From positions 49,943,942-50,007,941 of the forward strand of contig NC_054083.1 of assembly GCF_017562075.2 (NCBI RefSeq): DNA of 64,000 bases, in the 5' to 3' direction. The position numbers were made by a program, and so were the translations under genes. A model generated the notes under the pieces. That model was not told the origin of the DNA. It made no database searches and worked only from the letters and a program-made list of their open reading frames with translations. Numbering within the stretch: position 1 is the stretch's first letter; the number at the start of each line of letters is the position of its first letter. The DNA comes from Anopheles merus. Taxonomy: Eukaryota; Arthropoda; Insecta; Diptera; Culicidae. Of this stretch, positions 10,157 through 22,490 are shown piece by piece.

Positions 10157-11880
10157 GGATGTTGCATATAAAAACGGTAAAAAGTATACAGACAGTTTCG
10201 GAACCTTTTTTGCCTCACTATTGATGACTTGAAAACACTCGTCTTTTTCGTGAAAGTATTTGATAAATGGATTTTGTTTTTTATTACACCTCTAATTCAC
10301 GTATTGTTCCTGTCGTGTGTAATTGTGTGTAGAGCTTGGAACGAGTTTTGTTTAATGTAGTCGCTTTACCGTATTAGTTTTGTAATGCTTAAACGAGCTT
10401 TTTCGTTTGTTTGTCACCTACGCGCCATCGCTCCACCACACCACCCTGGTGGTTGCGGTCTCTCTATTGGCATACATGAATTGGTTCGAGTCCCGCTGCT
10501 AGTGTTACGTCGTTACGGGACTTTAGGATAGCATGAGAAAACGTGGGCAGCAGTGGCAGGATTTCCGGTTTGAAATGGCGCGTGTAAAGGAATGATCCTA
10601 CGCCGGATCTAAACGTTTCAAAATGAACGCAACACGATTGTCTAACAAAAACGAAGAAAGAAAAATGCTTTTCCAAAAACAAAAACCCCACGCATAAAGT
10701 AGCCCTTAGTTTCGTTTGTTTTTATATGCTTTAGCCTTTCTATTAGTATATTTTGTATATTTTGTTTGTTTGTTGAAACACTTTGCTTGCAACTCGTCGC
10801 TTTCATTCCATTCCACTCAAGTGTGACTTTCCATTATTGCTTTGAACATGAGGGATGATCAGGGTGCTGTCAAACGTCGTGTCAATCGTGTTGCGGAAAG
10901 AAAACCGCTCCGTTGGCGGTTGGTGGTGGTACATTGTGTTTTACTATTCCTTTTCTTTATGACTCCCGGACCGGTGTGTGTGTGTGTTACTGGTGTGTCC
11001 CGCGTACCTTTGCTTATTGTGTGGTTTTGTGAATTTGTTCAATTATATTATAGCTTCACTATTTATACACGTATATATATATAGGTATTTTCATTACTTT
11101 AGATGAGTGTTGCTTTAGGGTTAATGTTTTGCTTGTTTGTTTTAATATCGTTTTGCTATAAATTTGCTGGTTTTTTCTTCTTCTGCCCGTTTTTGTTCAT
11201 TATATATTCGCACACATCAAACCTACTACCCCCTCAACTGCTTGCACACGCACACAAGACTTCCACCGTTCGATATTCTTTTGTGTTTTTTTATAGCACA
11301 CACACACACGAAATACTAAAAAGATTGTTGTTGCAAACCCCTGGGGTACATGTACACAGCTTTGCTAAGTTTCACAAACACTGGCGCTTTGTTTTTTGCT
11401 TGATTTGGGAAGGGTTTGCTGGCTAGTTTTGCTCAAAACATTGCTGCTCTACTGTCGCACTATCGTGCTACACAGGATTGGCAAAAAGAAATCGTGATAA
11501 TTTAAAAGCACTACTCGTTTCACAATAAACTTACGGGGAAAGGGGAATTTAAAAGCAAATTGAACAGACACAGTGAACTATAAATAATTTATATGTTAAA
11601 CTAGACGGGAAAGATAAGGGAAGTAAACTTCCCAACTAAATAGAACGATTAGCAATGATCAGGGTTCACCTGGTTTGTCGATATCGAGCACACACCCAAT
11701 TCGTTTTAAATCGCAGAATACACTATCCCTTCAGCGCGCTCTTACCCTTTCCTTCGCGTATGCTTCTGCAGCTGATGTTGCGATCAGAGCAACGGTTCAA
11801 GGATATCCGCTTACACGTCACGCGCACAAGGATTGCCGAAATGGGGATAACCTTTCACCGCTTCGCCTTCGCGCCGATGT
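10157..11880. other. Shared 3' region of the convergent RPP25 and Mob4 genes
   Basis: A T-rich 1.7 kb stretch lies between two stop codons facing each other, presumably 3' UTRs. One plus-strand AATAAA is at 11524-11529. A minus-strand signal (TTTATT on plus) lies near 10279. If both are used, the two messages overlap by more than 1 kb. No coding sequence is seen. Confidence 0.55.
11524..11529 (+). terminator. Candidate polyadenylation signal for RPP25
   Basis: This is the only plus-strand AATAAA I found between the RPP25 stop and the Mob4 stop. It would imply a 3' UTR of about 1.4 kb. The position is suggestive only. Confidence 0.3.
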
Positions 11881-12115
11881 TTAGGCTTCACTTTCGCCGG
11901 GCGTAAGCTCACATTCCGGAATGGGAACGATCAGATTCTCCTTCGACATGAGCGTGTACTTCGTGACGAAGTTGGTAAACCTTAGACAGAGCGATGTCTC
12001 CTCCTCGAACTCGTTGAATATTCGCCGATGGTGGAAGTAGGCGTGCGAGAAAATTCTATACACCCGGCGACACACCGAGCCTAGCTTTGCTACCGACGAA
12101 TCTTTGATCGAGACC
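11881..12115 (-). CDS. Mob4: Mob4 coding exon 4 (residues 145-222)
   Basis: The exon starts [17 protein letters not shown] after a CCCGTAG acceptor. It holds the zinc histidines and ends in TAA at 11883-11881. Confidence 0.97.
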
Positions 12116-12971
12116 CTACGGGAAAGGACACACGGGGGGTTTAGTCATTGAAATGGCTCCTCTCCAACAAATGGACATCGTTCTCTTACCTGCTGGGAAA
12201 ATACTTATTACTATTCAACAAGCATGCAGCACCGTCGAGCGTGTGCCGCGTGTAATCGATCGCCGGACACTCTTTGGGCGTTTTGTGTGCTGCACACAGA
12301 AAGATCCACTGCTCCGTCGCAGTCATCTGGGTGCAGGTGGCAGGAAAACACTGCGTCTGGAGTCGCACCGCCAGCCCGTTCAATTCCATACAAAATTGTC
12401 TGCAAAGGAGGGTGTAGGAAAGCCACGGTGTTAACCACGTAACTCGATCGTATCGGAAAAAAGTCACCACCACACCTACCTCAGGTGTTCGTACTTCCAC
12501 ACACCCTCGTCCTGCCCGTCGGGCATGGTAAGAATTTGGTCCACATTCGAGGGGTCCTTCTTGATCATCTGCTGGATGTACTGCTGCACGGCAAGCGTGC
12601 TGTCCATCTCCTCGAACACTTCATCGGCCCAGTTGGAAAAGTCCTACAAGGTGCACGAGGCAAGCATAACAACAAATTAGCTCCTTCCTGTTCCAGTAGT
12701 ACGTTCGTAAGCTACACCAATCGATCCTGTGTGTGTGTGTGCAAGTGGGAAGGGGAAGTTCACTTTCCCATCACAACAACGGCAGTGTAGCGAAAGTTGG
12801 GGCCACGATTTGGGGTGTTTCCAGCTGGTTGATGCTAAATCCAACTAGCTACCAGTGAAGAATCGACCCTGGAGGAAATGCAGCACCATTCCAATCGGTT
12901 ATTTTACATACCTTTGCCTTTGTTCCGGGTCTGTTTCGTCGCAAAATTGTGGAACCGTCAGCCATCTTCAT
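11881..12971 (-). CDS. Mob4: MOB kinase activator-like 4 / phocein (Mob4), complete
   Basis: Four coding exons (12912-12971, 12480-12643, 12190-12399, 11881-12115) give 222 residues, close to human MOB4 (225). Every junction is GT/AG with matching phase. The start [20 protein letters not shown] and the end PGESEA are family hallmarks. Zinc ligands of the Mob fold are visible as Cys92 and Cys97 (CFPATC) and His169 and His174 (HAYFHH). The segment [19 protein letters not shown] is nearly invariant in the family. Mob4 is a core subunit of the STRIPAK PP2A-kinase complex, which acts in Hippo signalling, neurite transport and spindle focusing. The gene is convergent with RPP25, and its promoter should lie to the right of 12971. 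Confidence 0.97.
12190..12399 (-). CDS. Mob4: Mob4 coding exon 3 (residues 75-144)
   Basis: The exon starts [14 protein letters not shown] after a TTTGCAG acceptor and ends SNKYFPS before a GTAAGA donor. It holds the zinc cysteines and the conserved [20 protein letters not shown] stretch. Confidence 0.97.
12480..12643 (-). CDS. Mob4: Mob4 coding exon 2 (residues 21-74)
   Basis: The exon starts [20 protein letters not shown] after a TTGTAG acceptor. It ends KYEHL plus AG of Arg75 before a GTAGGT donor. Confidence 0.96.
12912..12971 (-). CDS. Mob4: Mob4 coding exon 1 (residues 1-20)
   Basis: The ATG at 12971-12969 was chosen because the protein then begins MKMADGS, as in other Mob4 proteins; an in-frame extension upstream is not conserved. 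The exon ends KAK before a GTATGT donor, phase 0. Confidence 0.95.
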
Positions 12972-14678
12972 GATTGAAAATTCTCTTCTTTCTCTTCCTG
13001 CTCTTGTTGTTGTTGGTTGATGAATATTTTTCATCAAATGTCAATTTGACAGCAGGGTTTGGCCTTTCGTTTATCAGGCTGAGTTGAGTTCGCGACAAGT
13101 GGCGCATGGTATGTCTGTTCGTAGCTTTAAATGGAATGGAATAAAATAATTTTAAAAGAAACTAATTTGGAATATCTAAATATTCTTTAGGTTTGGAAGC
13201 GCTTAAGTAATAATTATCATCGTTGAAAAATACTGATTTCAAACCAATTCCATAAAAAAATGAAGCGTTTGTTGAAGCTTTCTTGAAGCGTTTCTTTTGA
13301 GCTTTTGAAGCATGGGAGTGTGTGCGTGTGTGTGTGTGGCGTAATTTGTCGATTGGCGGGAAACGAAGAAAAAGGTTTCTTAAGATATCGATCAACTTTT
13401 TAAAACTAATTTAAGGCATCAAGTCTTCTACATTTGAAAAGAGAGCCTATATGGGTAGCTCTTATTGTGATCTACACGACCCCGTGGCCCATCTCCCTTG
13501 CTCCCTTTTTTGAAATTCGTAGCACAAAACATCCAACCACATAAAGGAGCTAATTAAAAATAGCATACATTTTCGGAGTGAAAATATCAAACATGGATCA
13601 CAAAACACTTCAGCTAAACATAGCAAAGCCCCTATCCTTTCGTATCACGATAAAAAAATACGATTCTTTCCCAGAACGGAAAAGCAATAGTGTGCAAAAG
13701 TCCTTTTCAAAGCTGATTTTACGGTTGCCGGTTTTAAGGTAGCCCAAAGCAAACATTCTCCCCCTCCTCACCTCCACCAAACACGTGCGTTCACAATGAG
13801 GCGAATGGCCTGGCGATGGACGATGTTGTCCTAAATGCTCGCACTCCCCTGAATGCTTGCGGATAGTAGTCACCAGAGTCGGGAGATCAAGGTTAAGCAG
13901 CAGCCAGCAGTCATTAGTTACGGATCAATGAGGAGGGAAATGAAAAGCTAGCCAGGCGTTGTGCCGGGTATCCCCGTTGTAGCCCATTTGGCTGGGTGCG
14001 TAAACAAACGTGAATCCTTTGGAGAAAAAAAAATCCATTCCGGTTTTCTTTTAAATGAGCCAACGTGTGATGGGGGACCAGGTGTATGGGGAACAATGGT
14101 GGTAGGGGATTGATTGGTTTGCTGGTTCATTTGCCTGGGAGAGTCTGAAGTGACCTTTCATCTGATGGTACCTGATAAGTAGCTTTTTTACACCAATAAT
14201 ATATTTAGAAACCAGGAAAGGGTGTCCAATGTCACAAGAATGTTAAAAATGTATAAATATTTTGTCCTGAAAACCAGATGAGAGCTTTATAAAGATACTA
14301 CGAAATGGTACAAAGCTGCTCATCCCACGGATTGTTGTAGTACAAGCTTACCTGGACGTAAAACTTACAACCAACCTGGCTATCAAGCCTTCTACACTTT
14401 CGAAGAATCGCTCGCAATTAGAAGTGCCTGATTGCAGAGCTAGCCGTGGATGACTGTTGTGCTGATGAATATACTCTTAATTGGATTGATGGGCAAAGTT
14501 TATATTTTTAGTACACTGGACGCGAGTTGAACGAGAAATAGAGAGAAGAATGATGGTTTATGCTTTACGGGCTTTTATCCTCTATCAGTTTATTTTATGA
14601 ATTTGTAACCCTTTTTCCATTGAATTTTAGGTTTAAAAGCACATCATTAATGCTTTCTACTACTTTTTGTACTGCAAA

Positions 14679-14694
14679 TTGCATTCATTTAGGC
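14679..14694 (+). promoter_or_regulatory. Su(Hw)-like site
   Basis: 14/16 match, plus strand, followed by GCG as in several other copies; single site. Confidence 0.5.
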
Positions 14695-15218
14695 GCTTTT
14701 CAAGCTTGCGCTATAGATATTGTTCCGCTATGGCAGACAGTATTACCTCAAACCATCTGTATCAAATTAGTTTCGCTATCGGGATAATTTCTCCCCCCCC
14801 CTCCCCGCCTCCCCCCTCGAAAGGTATCTTCTGCAGAAAGCAGTTTCGGAGCGCCCACCAGCAGCAGCAGCAGCTACCCACGGTGGAGACATTCTTCAAA
14901 GTAATGGGAAAGTAATTTCAACTTTCCGGTTTCGTTTCCAATCGGTGTCGAATTATGGTGTCAAAGTTTTAGCCGATCCAAGCCGAAGCAGCTTAGGTGG
15001 TCCGCAAAAAATTGGATACAGGAGATGCAATGCGTCCACTTTCGCCCCAGGCCGCCGGGAAGACTATCGGCTCTTCGATACAGTCCCATTTCCTGGAAGA
15101 ATTGTGGGTATAAACTGCATGGTTTTTTGTCTCTTCCCTTTGTAAGCAGAACGAACGAAAGAACTTTTAAAACTGAATCATGAAACACTTTTTATGTGTT
15201 TTTTGGGCCCGGGTGAAA

Positions 15219-15222
<4 letters not shown>

Positions 15223-15251
<29 letters not shown>
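15223..15251. repeat. TG microsatellite
   Basis: About 14 uninterrupted TG units. Confidence 0.95.
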
Positions 15252-15253
<2 letters not shown>

Positions 15254-16073
15254 TTAGTTCCCGGTATCATCGTACCGTCGGTATCATCGGAGGATTAGTG
15301 TCCTAATTGTTGACTCCCTTTTTCTTTGTCTTTATCCCGCGAGCAGAGTATACAGCAACGGCCAAGGTACAGAGAATGGAAGAACAAGTTGATGTTCGAT
15401 AATTTTCCATTAGGGATTCATTTTGTCATCAGGACCGAAAGTCCGAAGGGAGAACGCACATAAAGTAGAACGACATATTTCGATACGGTCAGAGGGAGTT
15501 TTTTGTGTTGTTGTTGTTGTTGTTACTGTTTGCCCTTTTTGCGATCAACCTGCAAGAGTCCTCAGTAACGCTTGCTCACACGTTGGTTTGTGTTCTTTTC
15601 TGCTTTGGAATCCTAGTCCTCCATTAGCTAACGCTTTGGTGTATGCATGTGTGTGTGTTTCGTAATTACGTTCCATTTCGTCACCCTGTTCGGTGTGGGC
15701 GGGGGGGTTGTAACTGTCTTTGGGCGTTCGGTTTCCACGTACAACCGGTACAAGCAGCGTTACATCTGCAAAAGCTCTCAGTGAAAACTCTTCCCTTTTT
15801 CCAGAAAACAGACTCCACGAGATGTACCTGTTTCCTGCGTTGTAGCGTTGTGGGTTGTAGTACATGCGCCGGTGCACTGTTTGAAATGTAGTTTTGATGT
15901 AGCAAGCGCAGACGTTTGCAGCAACACGCAACAGGGCTGCAGTAGTTAGCCTTTTCACTGACAGTCTCGTCAAGGAAGGCACGTTTGAGGTGAGTGTATT
16001 AGGAAATTTAAAGTAGTAATTTAATTTGAAAACAGCTCTTCCAACATTTCTCTACATTTTGATAAACTTAAAC

Positions 16074-16089
16074 GCCTAAAGGTATGCAA
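16074..16089 (-). promoter_or_regulatory. Su(Hw)-like site
   Basis: 15/16 match, minus strand; 220 bp from a second minus-strand site. Confidence 0.6.
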
Positions 16090-16293
16090 TAAGTTTACCA
16101 AAATTACGAAAATATCTCAAGAATATCGCAAGAGTTGCTTTTGAAGCAGAAATCGGTTCAAAAATGTAATTTAACGAGAATTTACACCGAGTAAAACACT
16201 TATTTCTTAACATTTCCTAACATTACAATTCAAGTTATACTACGATGCAGAAGCTCTTTCCCACGATTGGAACAGAACATCTTTGAAACTTCC

Positions 16294-16309
16294 GCCTAAA
16301 TGTATGCAA
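16294..16309 (-). promoter_or_regulatory. Su(Hw)-like site
   Basis: 15/16 match, minus strand; followed by CCTG, resembling the extended flank of other copies. Confidence 0.6.
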
Positions 16310-17593
16310 CCTGTAAATCCACTGCCGCCGTCATCGACTAATGTCTACTTCCGCAATTAAGCTATCGATGTACAAACAATGGAACTAATGAACGGCAAAC
16401 ACGGCACCCGACGCGGTGCGGGTAATTGAAACGTTTAGCTCCTATTTAGGAAGCTCTCAACCCACCGGGGAACCAAAACATATCCTTGCTCGGCTAGCAC
16501 TCAACAAGCTGGGGGAGAGGAAATGGACGACACTTTGTTGTTTTAGGATGCTCTTCAAAAGCTGAAGCACAGTTCACAGGTTCGGTTCGATTCTTGCCGA
16601 AAAAGCTTCTTATCTGGCTGATGGCCCCTGCTGATCTAAAGTAAATAAACGATTATCTTAATTTGCTTAACCGTGCGCATCCTTCAAGAATCAACAGTCG
16701 TTTTGCAGAGAGAGTGAGGGAGAGAGGGAGAGAGAGATAGAGTGGGAGCAAGCGATGTCTATGAAACTTAGTTCGTCTTGGGAGCGGAACGGGAAGTTTA
16801 AAGTGGCATAAAAGGATTAACTGGAACCAGGATTATACGGTGGCGTATTGGAACTACTGTTTATCATACCATTTAAGGCGGTGTTGTTTGCTTGTGTGAA
16901 TGAAAATAGCGAACAGTTTTCTAAAGGGGAAAGAGGATGGAAATAGGATGCTTATCTTATCATCAGGATGGGTTTTACTATGGTGGATGATTCTATTCGG
17001 CAGTCTGCTAACCGAATTAGGACGCGTTAGGCTGCGATAACATGATTTAAAGACGAATTATGCCTTGATTTGGAAGGATTTGGAGTGTAGGGAAGCCCGC
17101 TACACAGTACGGTACGGTAGCCAGCAAGAGTGGATTATTTGAAGTTCGTTAGGTTCGCAACAGGGTTCAGCATTTATTGCCTTACAGGTGGTTTATGATG
17201 TGCTGGTATAGGTACTGCTTGCCAATGATTGCCATTCCACTGGTTCGGAACGTTCGCGTTTCTGCTACGTCACTGATATCTGTTCTTTGAGGCGAGGGGA
17301 AGGAAGGGAGGAAATCATTCTTCTACGGTTCGTCTCCGAAGGACAAGCGGAAGGAAGTTTATGACGGTAGTCTAGTCGATTACCGACGGTATCGGATATT
17401 ACAGCAGGTGGAGCGTTAATCAAATGGAACATTGGTTTATGCGCATCGATTGTGATGGAAAATAGGGGCATTTTGCTGAAGTGTGTACGTATTCTTTTCA
17501 TTTTCTTCTGGCATTTCAATGTGTTACTCAATAAATGTTTAAACCACATTTATTGCAATACAAAGATATCAAGAGCAATGCATACAATGAAAT

Positions 17594-17609
17594 GTGCATA
17601 CATTTAGGC
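17594..17609 (+). promoter_or_regulatory. Su(Hw)-like site, left half of a convergent pair
   Basis: 14/16 match; partner starts at 17624, 30 bp away start to start. Confidence 0.55.
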
Positions 17610-17623
17610 GCTTCATGAACTCC

Positions 17624-17639
17624 GCCCAACAATATGCAA
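17624..17639 (-). promoter_or_regulatory. Su(Hw)-like site, right half of a convergent pair
   Basis: 13/16 match on the minus strand; followed by TCTGC as at 5870 and 44528. Confidence 0.5.
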
Positions 17640-18708
17640 TCTGCTTGACACATCAAAATCTCCTATCAAAAAGAACCTTATTTCAACGCGTTGCTAAAAG
17701 CCATGTGACACGAATATCTCTCAATCCATTTATTCGCAATATATCCCTCTCCCATCCATCCGTTTCGTTCCATTTGCGATCGTTTTGGCATGCATATGTA
17801 CGTGTTTAATGCATAAAATCCATTCCCTTCTCGTGCACAACTCTTCCACAACAGCAAACAGCATTAACACACATCGCTGGTAGCTTTTATTTTATTATCC
17901 ACCAGTTAAAACATCATAACTCCCACATGGACACGCAAACGCATCCGATCTGTAACGTGTCATGCATGTTCCAATGCTTCCAATCGATTGAGCACGGCGC
18001 AATGCGAGCACTCTGACAGATGGAGGGAAGCGTAGCTTAAATTCCTGACGCGTATCCGCGGAAGCATCTGGTACTTGCTGAGTGTGTTACCATCACACTC
18101 GGTTTCTAGGTTTTATTGTAATGGATTAAATTCAACTCCATTTGCATTTAGAATCATCCTATTGATACGTTCGATGTAAAAAAAAAACGAACGAACCATA
18201 TGCCCTTTCCCGGGGTGCTTTTTTTGTGCGTTGTTTTTTAATTGTCCAACTCTCGTGCAGAAGGAAGCAACAGCAACAGATGGAATCGCAGTCGTGTGTA
18301 TGCATTTTTTGTTCTGCGTTGCATTGGTTTGAAAAAAAGTATTTAATTAGATTTTGTTCAACAGTTCCATCTACACACTATGGAACGTTTCACTGGTTGC
18401 GCCCAGGTGTTCATGTCTTTGTGCCATAAGCTGCACTGTGGAATCATGACATGGTAGGATAACATTAAGCAACGAGCAAGCAAGGAGAGCTGTATTTGCA
18501 GAACATTATTCCCATTTTGTATGTGTGTGTGCAAGGAGAACTGTGCAAAAAAGTTGTTATTTTAATGCAGATGATGCTGGGTTCTGCTTTTATGCGATGG
18601 GAGATTAAAGCTTCGAAGCTAGCATTGACATAAAATTGTGTGTGACTTTGCATTTTTAATACAAAAAAGAAGATTAAATTCCCCTTTTTCCACCCAACAA
18701 TCTTCCAG

Positions 18709-18898
18709 CGTGCATTACGTTGCATTTGCACTAATTGCACTTTTCCTGCTGAACGCCCAGCTCGTGACCGTCGCCTTTTGCGTCCACAATTTGACACGCG
18801 ATCCTTTCCTAATGCGCGCGCCCCGGCTCGACCTGTTGACTTCGGCGGCAGGGTCACACGGGGAGAATGCGAGTCGCTCCATGGGCAATGGTGGTTAA
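18709..18898 (+). CDS. Candidate terminal exon with a hydrophobic, signal-peptide-like segment (low support)
   Basis: A strong acceptor, pyrimidine-rich and ending CTTCCAG at about 18708, is followed by an open frame to TAA at 18896-18898. It reads VHYVAFALIALFLLNAQL, TVAFCVHNLTRDPF and so on, about 62 residues, with a hydrophobic core followed by a polar tail. The exon would need a preceding exon ending after two codon bases, which I did not find. I do not recognise the protein. A short secreted or peptide-precursor exon is possible, but chance is not excluded. Confidence 0.25.
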
Positions 18899-19232
18899 TT
18901 TTTACCCATTTGCTCACACTTCCGGCTGTCTTTCCGGGGGTGCAACATCGGTCGGTGCTGATTAGCATTTAGATTAAAGCAAATTATGGCCCCATAAATT
19001 GGTGGATTGGATGACTGTTGCGGCTAGCACTGAGACGACTGTGAGCGTACCAAGCGACGTAAGGATGGGTGAGGAAAGTTGTACTTTGTGTGTATGTACG
19101 GCCGTGGAATAGTTGTGAATTTCAGGAATTGGGATGCCATTCTACTGATGAAACCATCTAGGAATCGTTGGAAAGGAATCCTTTTGCTTGAAATGCATTT
19201 AAATGCTCTTTTTCATAAAACTGTTCATTAGC

Positions 19233-19248
19233 GCCTTTGTGTATGCAA
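19233..19248 (-). promoter_or_regulatory. Su(Hw)-like site (diverged)
   Basis: 12/16 match; the GTATGCAA core and GCCT end are intact and the middle A-run is replaced. Confidence 0.4.
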
Positions 19249-20144
19249 TCGGTGTACCGCAAATGCGTTATTAGGAATCCCGCAATAAACTGGAACAAAC
19301 TGCATTCCAATAGAAACTCGCTTGTACACCCAAACCCCGTGCGCTCCAAAATATGTGTACAGAAGGATTATTTATGCATATGATACGTATCATAACGTAT
19401 TCCATACTCCGGATGCTGTAATCATGGCGTCCGATGTCCGAACGGAGACGCTGACAGGCGCTAGAAAATGAAGGTTCACACACGATCACCATTGTACGAC
19501 TCTCCATGCCCGAACTCTCGTGGTGCGTATTTGCCGGCTGCACTTGCAACTTTGTCCTGATCTCGCAACACCGCTGCAAGCGTGTCTTTGTATAAACGAA
19601 TGCATCAAAGTATGGCGGCACTGCCGTGCCGTGTATCCGCCGTTTGCTGTGGTTTTGTTACTGGAATATGGCGTTGGTTTGGTGTCGGTAATGAATTTCT
19701 CTTGTTCGCGTACTGTGTAAAGTGAAAACTATTCCCGTCAGGTACGTGGCCGGTACGGTGCGCTGGTTTCTTCAAGAGGGAAAGTATGGAAGGCAAAGGT
19801 GGGCTGGGCAAAGCTAAAGAATGCGTTTTATGAAGCTTTTTAGATAGTGTGAATGAGTTGCGTTATGAAGCTGTGCTGGTGCAAAATGGTTTAATGCAAT
19901 GCAATGGAAGGGCAAAGTTTCGAAGTGCATTACGAGTTGTTTGTTTGTAGGTAACTTGGCTATTTAAAACCATCTATATATAGCGTTAAACGGGAACTAA
20001 AATTTCCAGCATTATACCAAACAGCACGATTGAATACGCCTATATAATACCGTTTCTTACTTGAAAATGTTCACTAATGTTTGATATCTATTTGTGAAGG
20101 TTTTTGATTGCTTGAAAAACAATAAAACAATGATTAAAAATGAA

Positions 20145-20160
20145 TTGCATACTTGCAGGT
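20145..20160 (+). promoter_or_regulatory. Su(Hw)-like site (diverged)
   Basis: 13/16 match with an intact TTGCATACTT half. Confidence 0.4.
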
Positions 20161-20664
20161 GCTGTATAACTGTCGATTCAAACTAATTCCACGAGTAAAA
20201 CGTTCTGTTCCTATTACTTTAATGCATTCAACACATTTCGCTTGCTTTCTTTATGTGTGATTACCTTCCTTTTTTTGAAGAAAGACAGTTTACTCTTCAA
20301 CCCAAATGCTTCCTGCATCACTCCCAAACCCTTCCCAGAGAACAGATCTTCCCCGAGCGTGTTAGGGATTCCTTTTTTACTTCAACTCCCAGCGCTAAAT
20401 TCCCCACCGCCGTGAAAGCAAACAGCTTTCGGCGAACTAATCTGTGCCATTTTCTTGAAGCACACTCAGAGTGCATACAAACCGACACACAAAATCACCA
20501 TGTGTTGTACTCCATTACCTGCAGCAGCAGCAGCAGGGATCTCGCTGTCTGTGCTCGGTATGTGTTTGAGTCAAGCCAAGCCAAGCGACCAGCGTGAGGT
20601 GCAGTAATCCCTTGCTCCACAAACCAAAAGCCATCACAGAAAATGCGGAAGTAACGAAACGCGA

Positions 20665-20665
20665 A

Positions 20666-20702
<37 letters not shown>

Positions 20703-20704
20703 GA
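20665..20704. repeat. GA microsatellite
   Basis: About 20 GA units with one GG interruption. Long GA runs can bind GAGA-factor-type proteins. Confidence 0.95.
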
Positions 20705-21317
20705 AAAGCACACCATTACCCCGGGTGCCATACTGGGTGAAAACTCTCCGGTGCATCATTTGGGCTGTGGTTCAGTTCTCACGTTCATTCGTTTGCTCGC
20801 TCGTTTAGTTTATTTCACTGCACACCACAAGCTGCTGCACACCACCGGTTTTGCAACGGAAGAAAATGGAAACCGGTGCTCATATTTGTTACAAGACTTT
20901 GGGGTGCATTTTTTATTTGTTCGCAGCTTCTCTGCACACTTCAAAATTGCATCCCGGTGGTTGGAAGTGATAAGAAACTGGGAAAAACGAGATATCAGGT
21001 TTGGATGGGTTAGCAAGCAACAATTTGCTACATTTTTTAAGCAACACTGCCAGCGCGGAATGGCATCCGGTCGTATGGGAAGGGTGAAGAGAGCAGTTTG
21101 AAGTCTTGGAAAATGAACTGTCAAGCTGGCAAAAATTCTAAAAACTTTTATAGCAAAGAATTTCTTATATTTTTTATTGTATTAATGTAACACACCGGTA
21201 GCAATACTAAAGGACGTGACGGACAACACGTCCGTTTGCCACAGTAATCGATCGTCGTGTGCATTCCAAAGTCAATGGGAGGTGGAATGAAGACGTCACG
21301 GCTGGACAGCTATCGAT

Positions 21318-21343
21318 ACACACAGACACACACACACACACAC
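21318..21343. repeat. CA microsatellite
   Basis: CA repeat with one GA interruption. Confidence 0.9.
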
Positions 21344-22425
21344 CTGATGGTTTCGATGGCTGCCAGCAACGCAAGACAAACGGTCAAATGGCAGTTATCT
21401 ATCCGGTGCCTGCCCGGTGAAGTTTTTGGCGAACGTCTTGTGAGAGCACCGTTTGCCTTTAATGCGTTTGCACTGGGATTCTCTGGGACGCGCGCACACG
21501 AAGAAGGATGATACAGCTGCAACAGCAGCAGCAGCAGCAAGTCTGTCGCTGATAGATCCTCAGACAATTTGTTCACAACAACATCCCCCCACACACACAC
21601 TGCCGCGAGCTGAAGGGGTTAGCACTGGTACGTGCTCGGAAAAGTTTATCTTCCATTCCAAATGAGAATGTAATTACTTTATTCGACGTTGTTTGTGCTG
21701 CTGTCCCGGTCGTCCCGTGCACCAGCCCCCCCGCCCCCCCACCAAACCGTCAGGAGTAGAATGTTGAATTGTCGAACATCAAGAAGCGCCAGCGAGTGTC
21801 GAGAAGTCGGAGGTGTTGTGCGCTTGGAGGATGAGATTCTTCTTGGTTCAATTACTTGTTCGATAAACTTTGCTCGGCGTTCGCGTTTGCAGCGTGTTGT
21901 CGGAGCACGAGCACAATACGCGCTGCTCGGGATGAAGCTACAACAACAAAAAGGGTGGTAAAAGTTCTAGATTTTGTAGCATAGCAGCAGCACCCGTTAC
22001 TACCCGCTTGGAAGTGGCGATTGCTTTCGCCTTTCGAAACAGTAAATCGGGAATCAATCCTTCCCTTGGTGCTCAATGGTGTCATCAGATAATAAGTGTA
22101 ATTTAGACGTAGAATAGAATGAAAAAACGCATCCAAAGATTGGAGAATTTCCAATGGTGTCGCGCTCTTTTACCTTTTTTTTAAGGGGAAAGTGTGTACT
22201 ACTTGCCTGCAATTGGCATAATTGAAATGAATGGGGCAGACTGGGACAGCGAAATGGTGAATAAATCAGTAAGCGCACATACTAGCCGGGCATTATCCGT
22301 TGCTTGGGGTGCGCGCAAGAGAGAAAGTCGTAAATGTGTGCTGAAGCGGTCGTGGAATTTCCAGTTTAAGATAACCATAAGTAATGATTGCAATTTGCGC
22401 AACGACAGCGCAAGTTGTGCTACAA

Positions 22426-22441
22426 TTGCATACTTTTAGGC
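22426..22441 (+). promoter_or_regulatory. Su(Hw)-like site, perfect
   Basis: 16/16. The 20 bp 22424-22443 are identical to 22473-22492. Confidence 0.65.
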
Positions 22442-22474
22442 GAACCTTTGGGTAAAGCATTGGAAGCTTATTAA

Positions 22475-22490
22475 TTGCATACTTTTAGGC
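22475..22490 (+). promoter_or_regulatory. Su(Hw)-like site, perfect
   Basis: 16/16, same orientation as the site at 22426 and 49 bp from it. Confidence 0.65.

Larger units (their letters stand above)
12972..18708. other. Non-coding stretch upstream of Mob4
   Basis: No conserved coding sequence is visible. The Mob4 promoter should be near its right-hand start. The stretch holds microsatellites (TG near 15223, GTT near 15508), a C-rich tract near 14793-14815 and the first five motif sites of the right-hand cluster (14679, 16074, 16294, 17594, 17624). Confidence 0.6.

Noticed and set aside
10480..10500. tRNA-like T-loop words (GGTTCGAGTCCC)
   Set aside because: The flanking bases do not form the T-arm stem and no acceptor or anticodon arm can be built around it.
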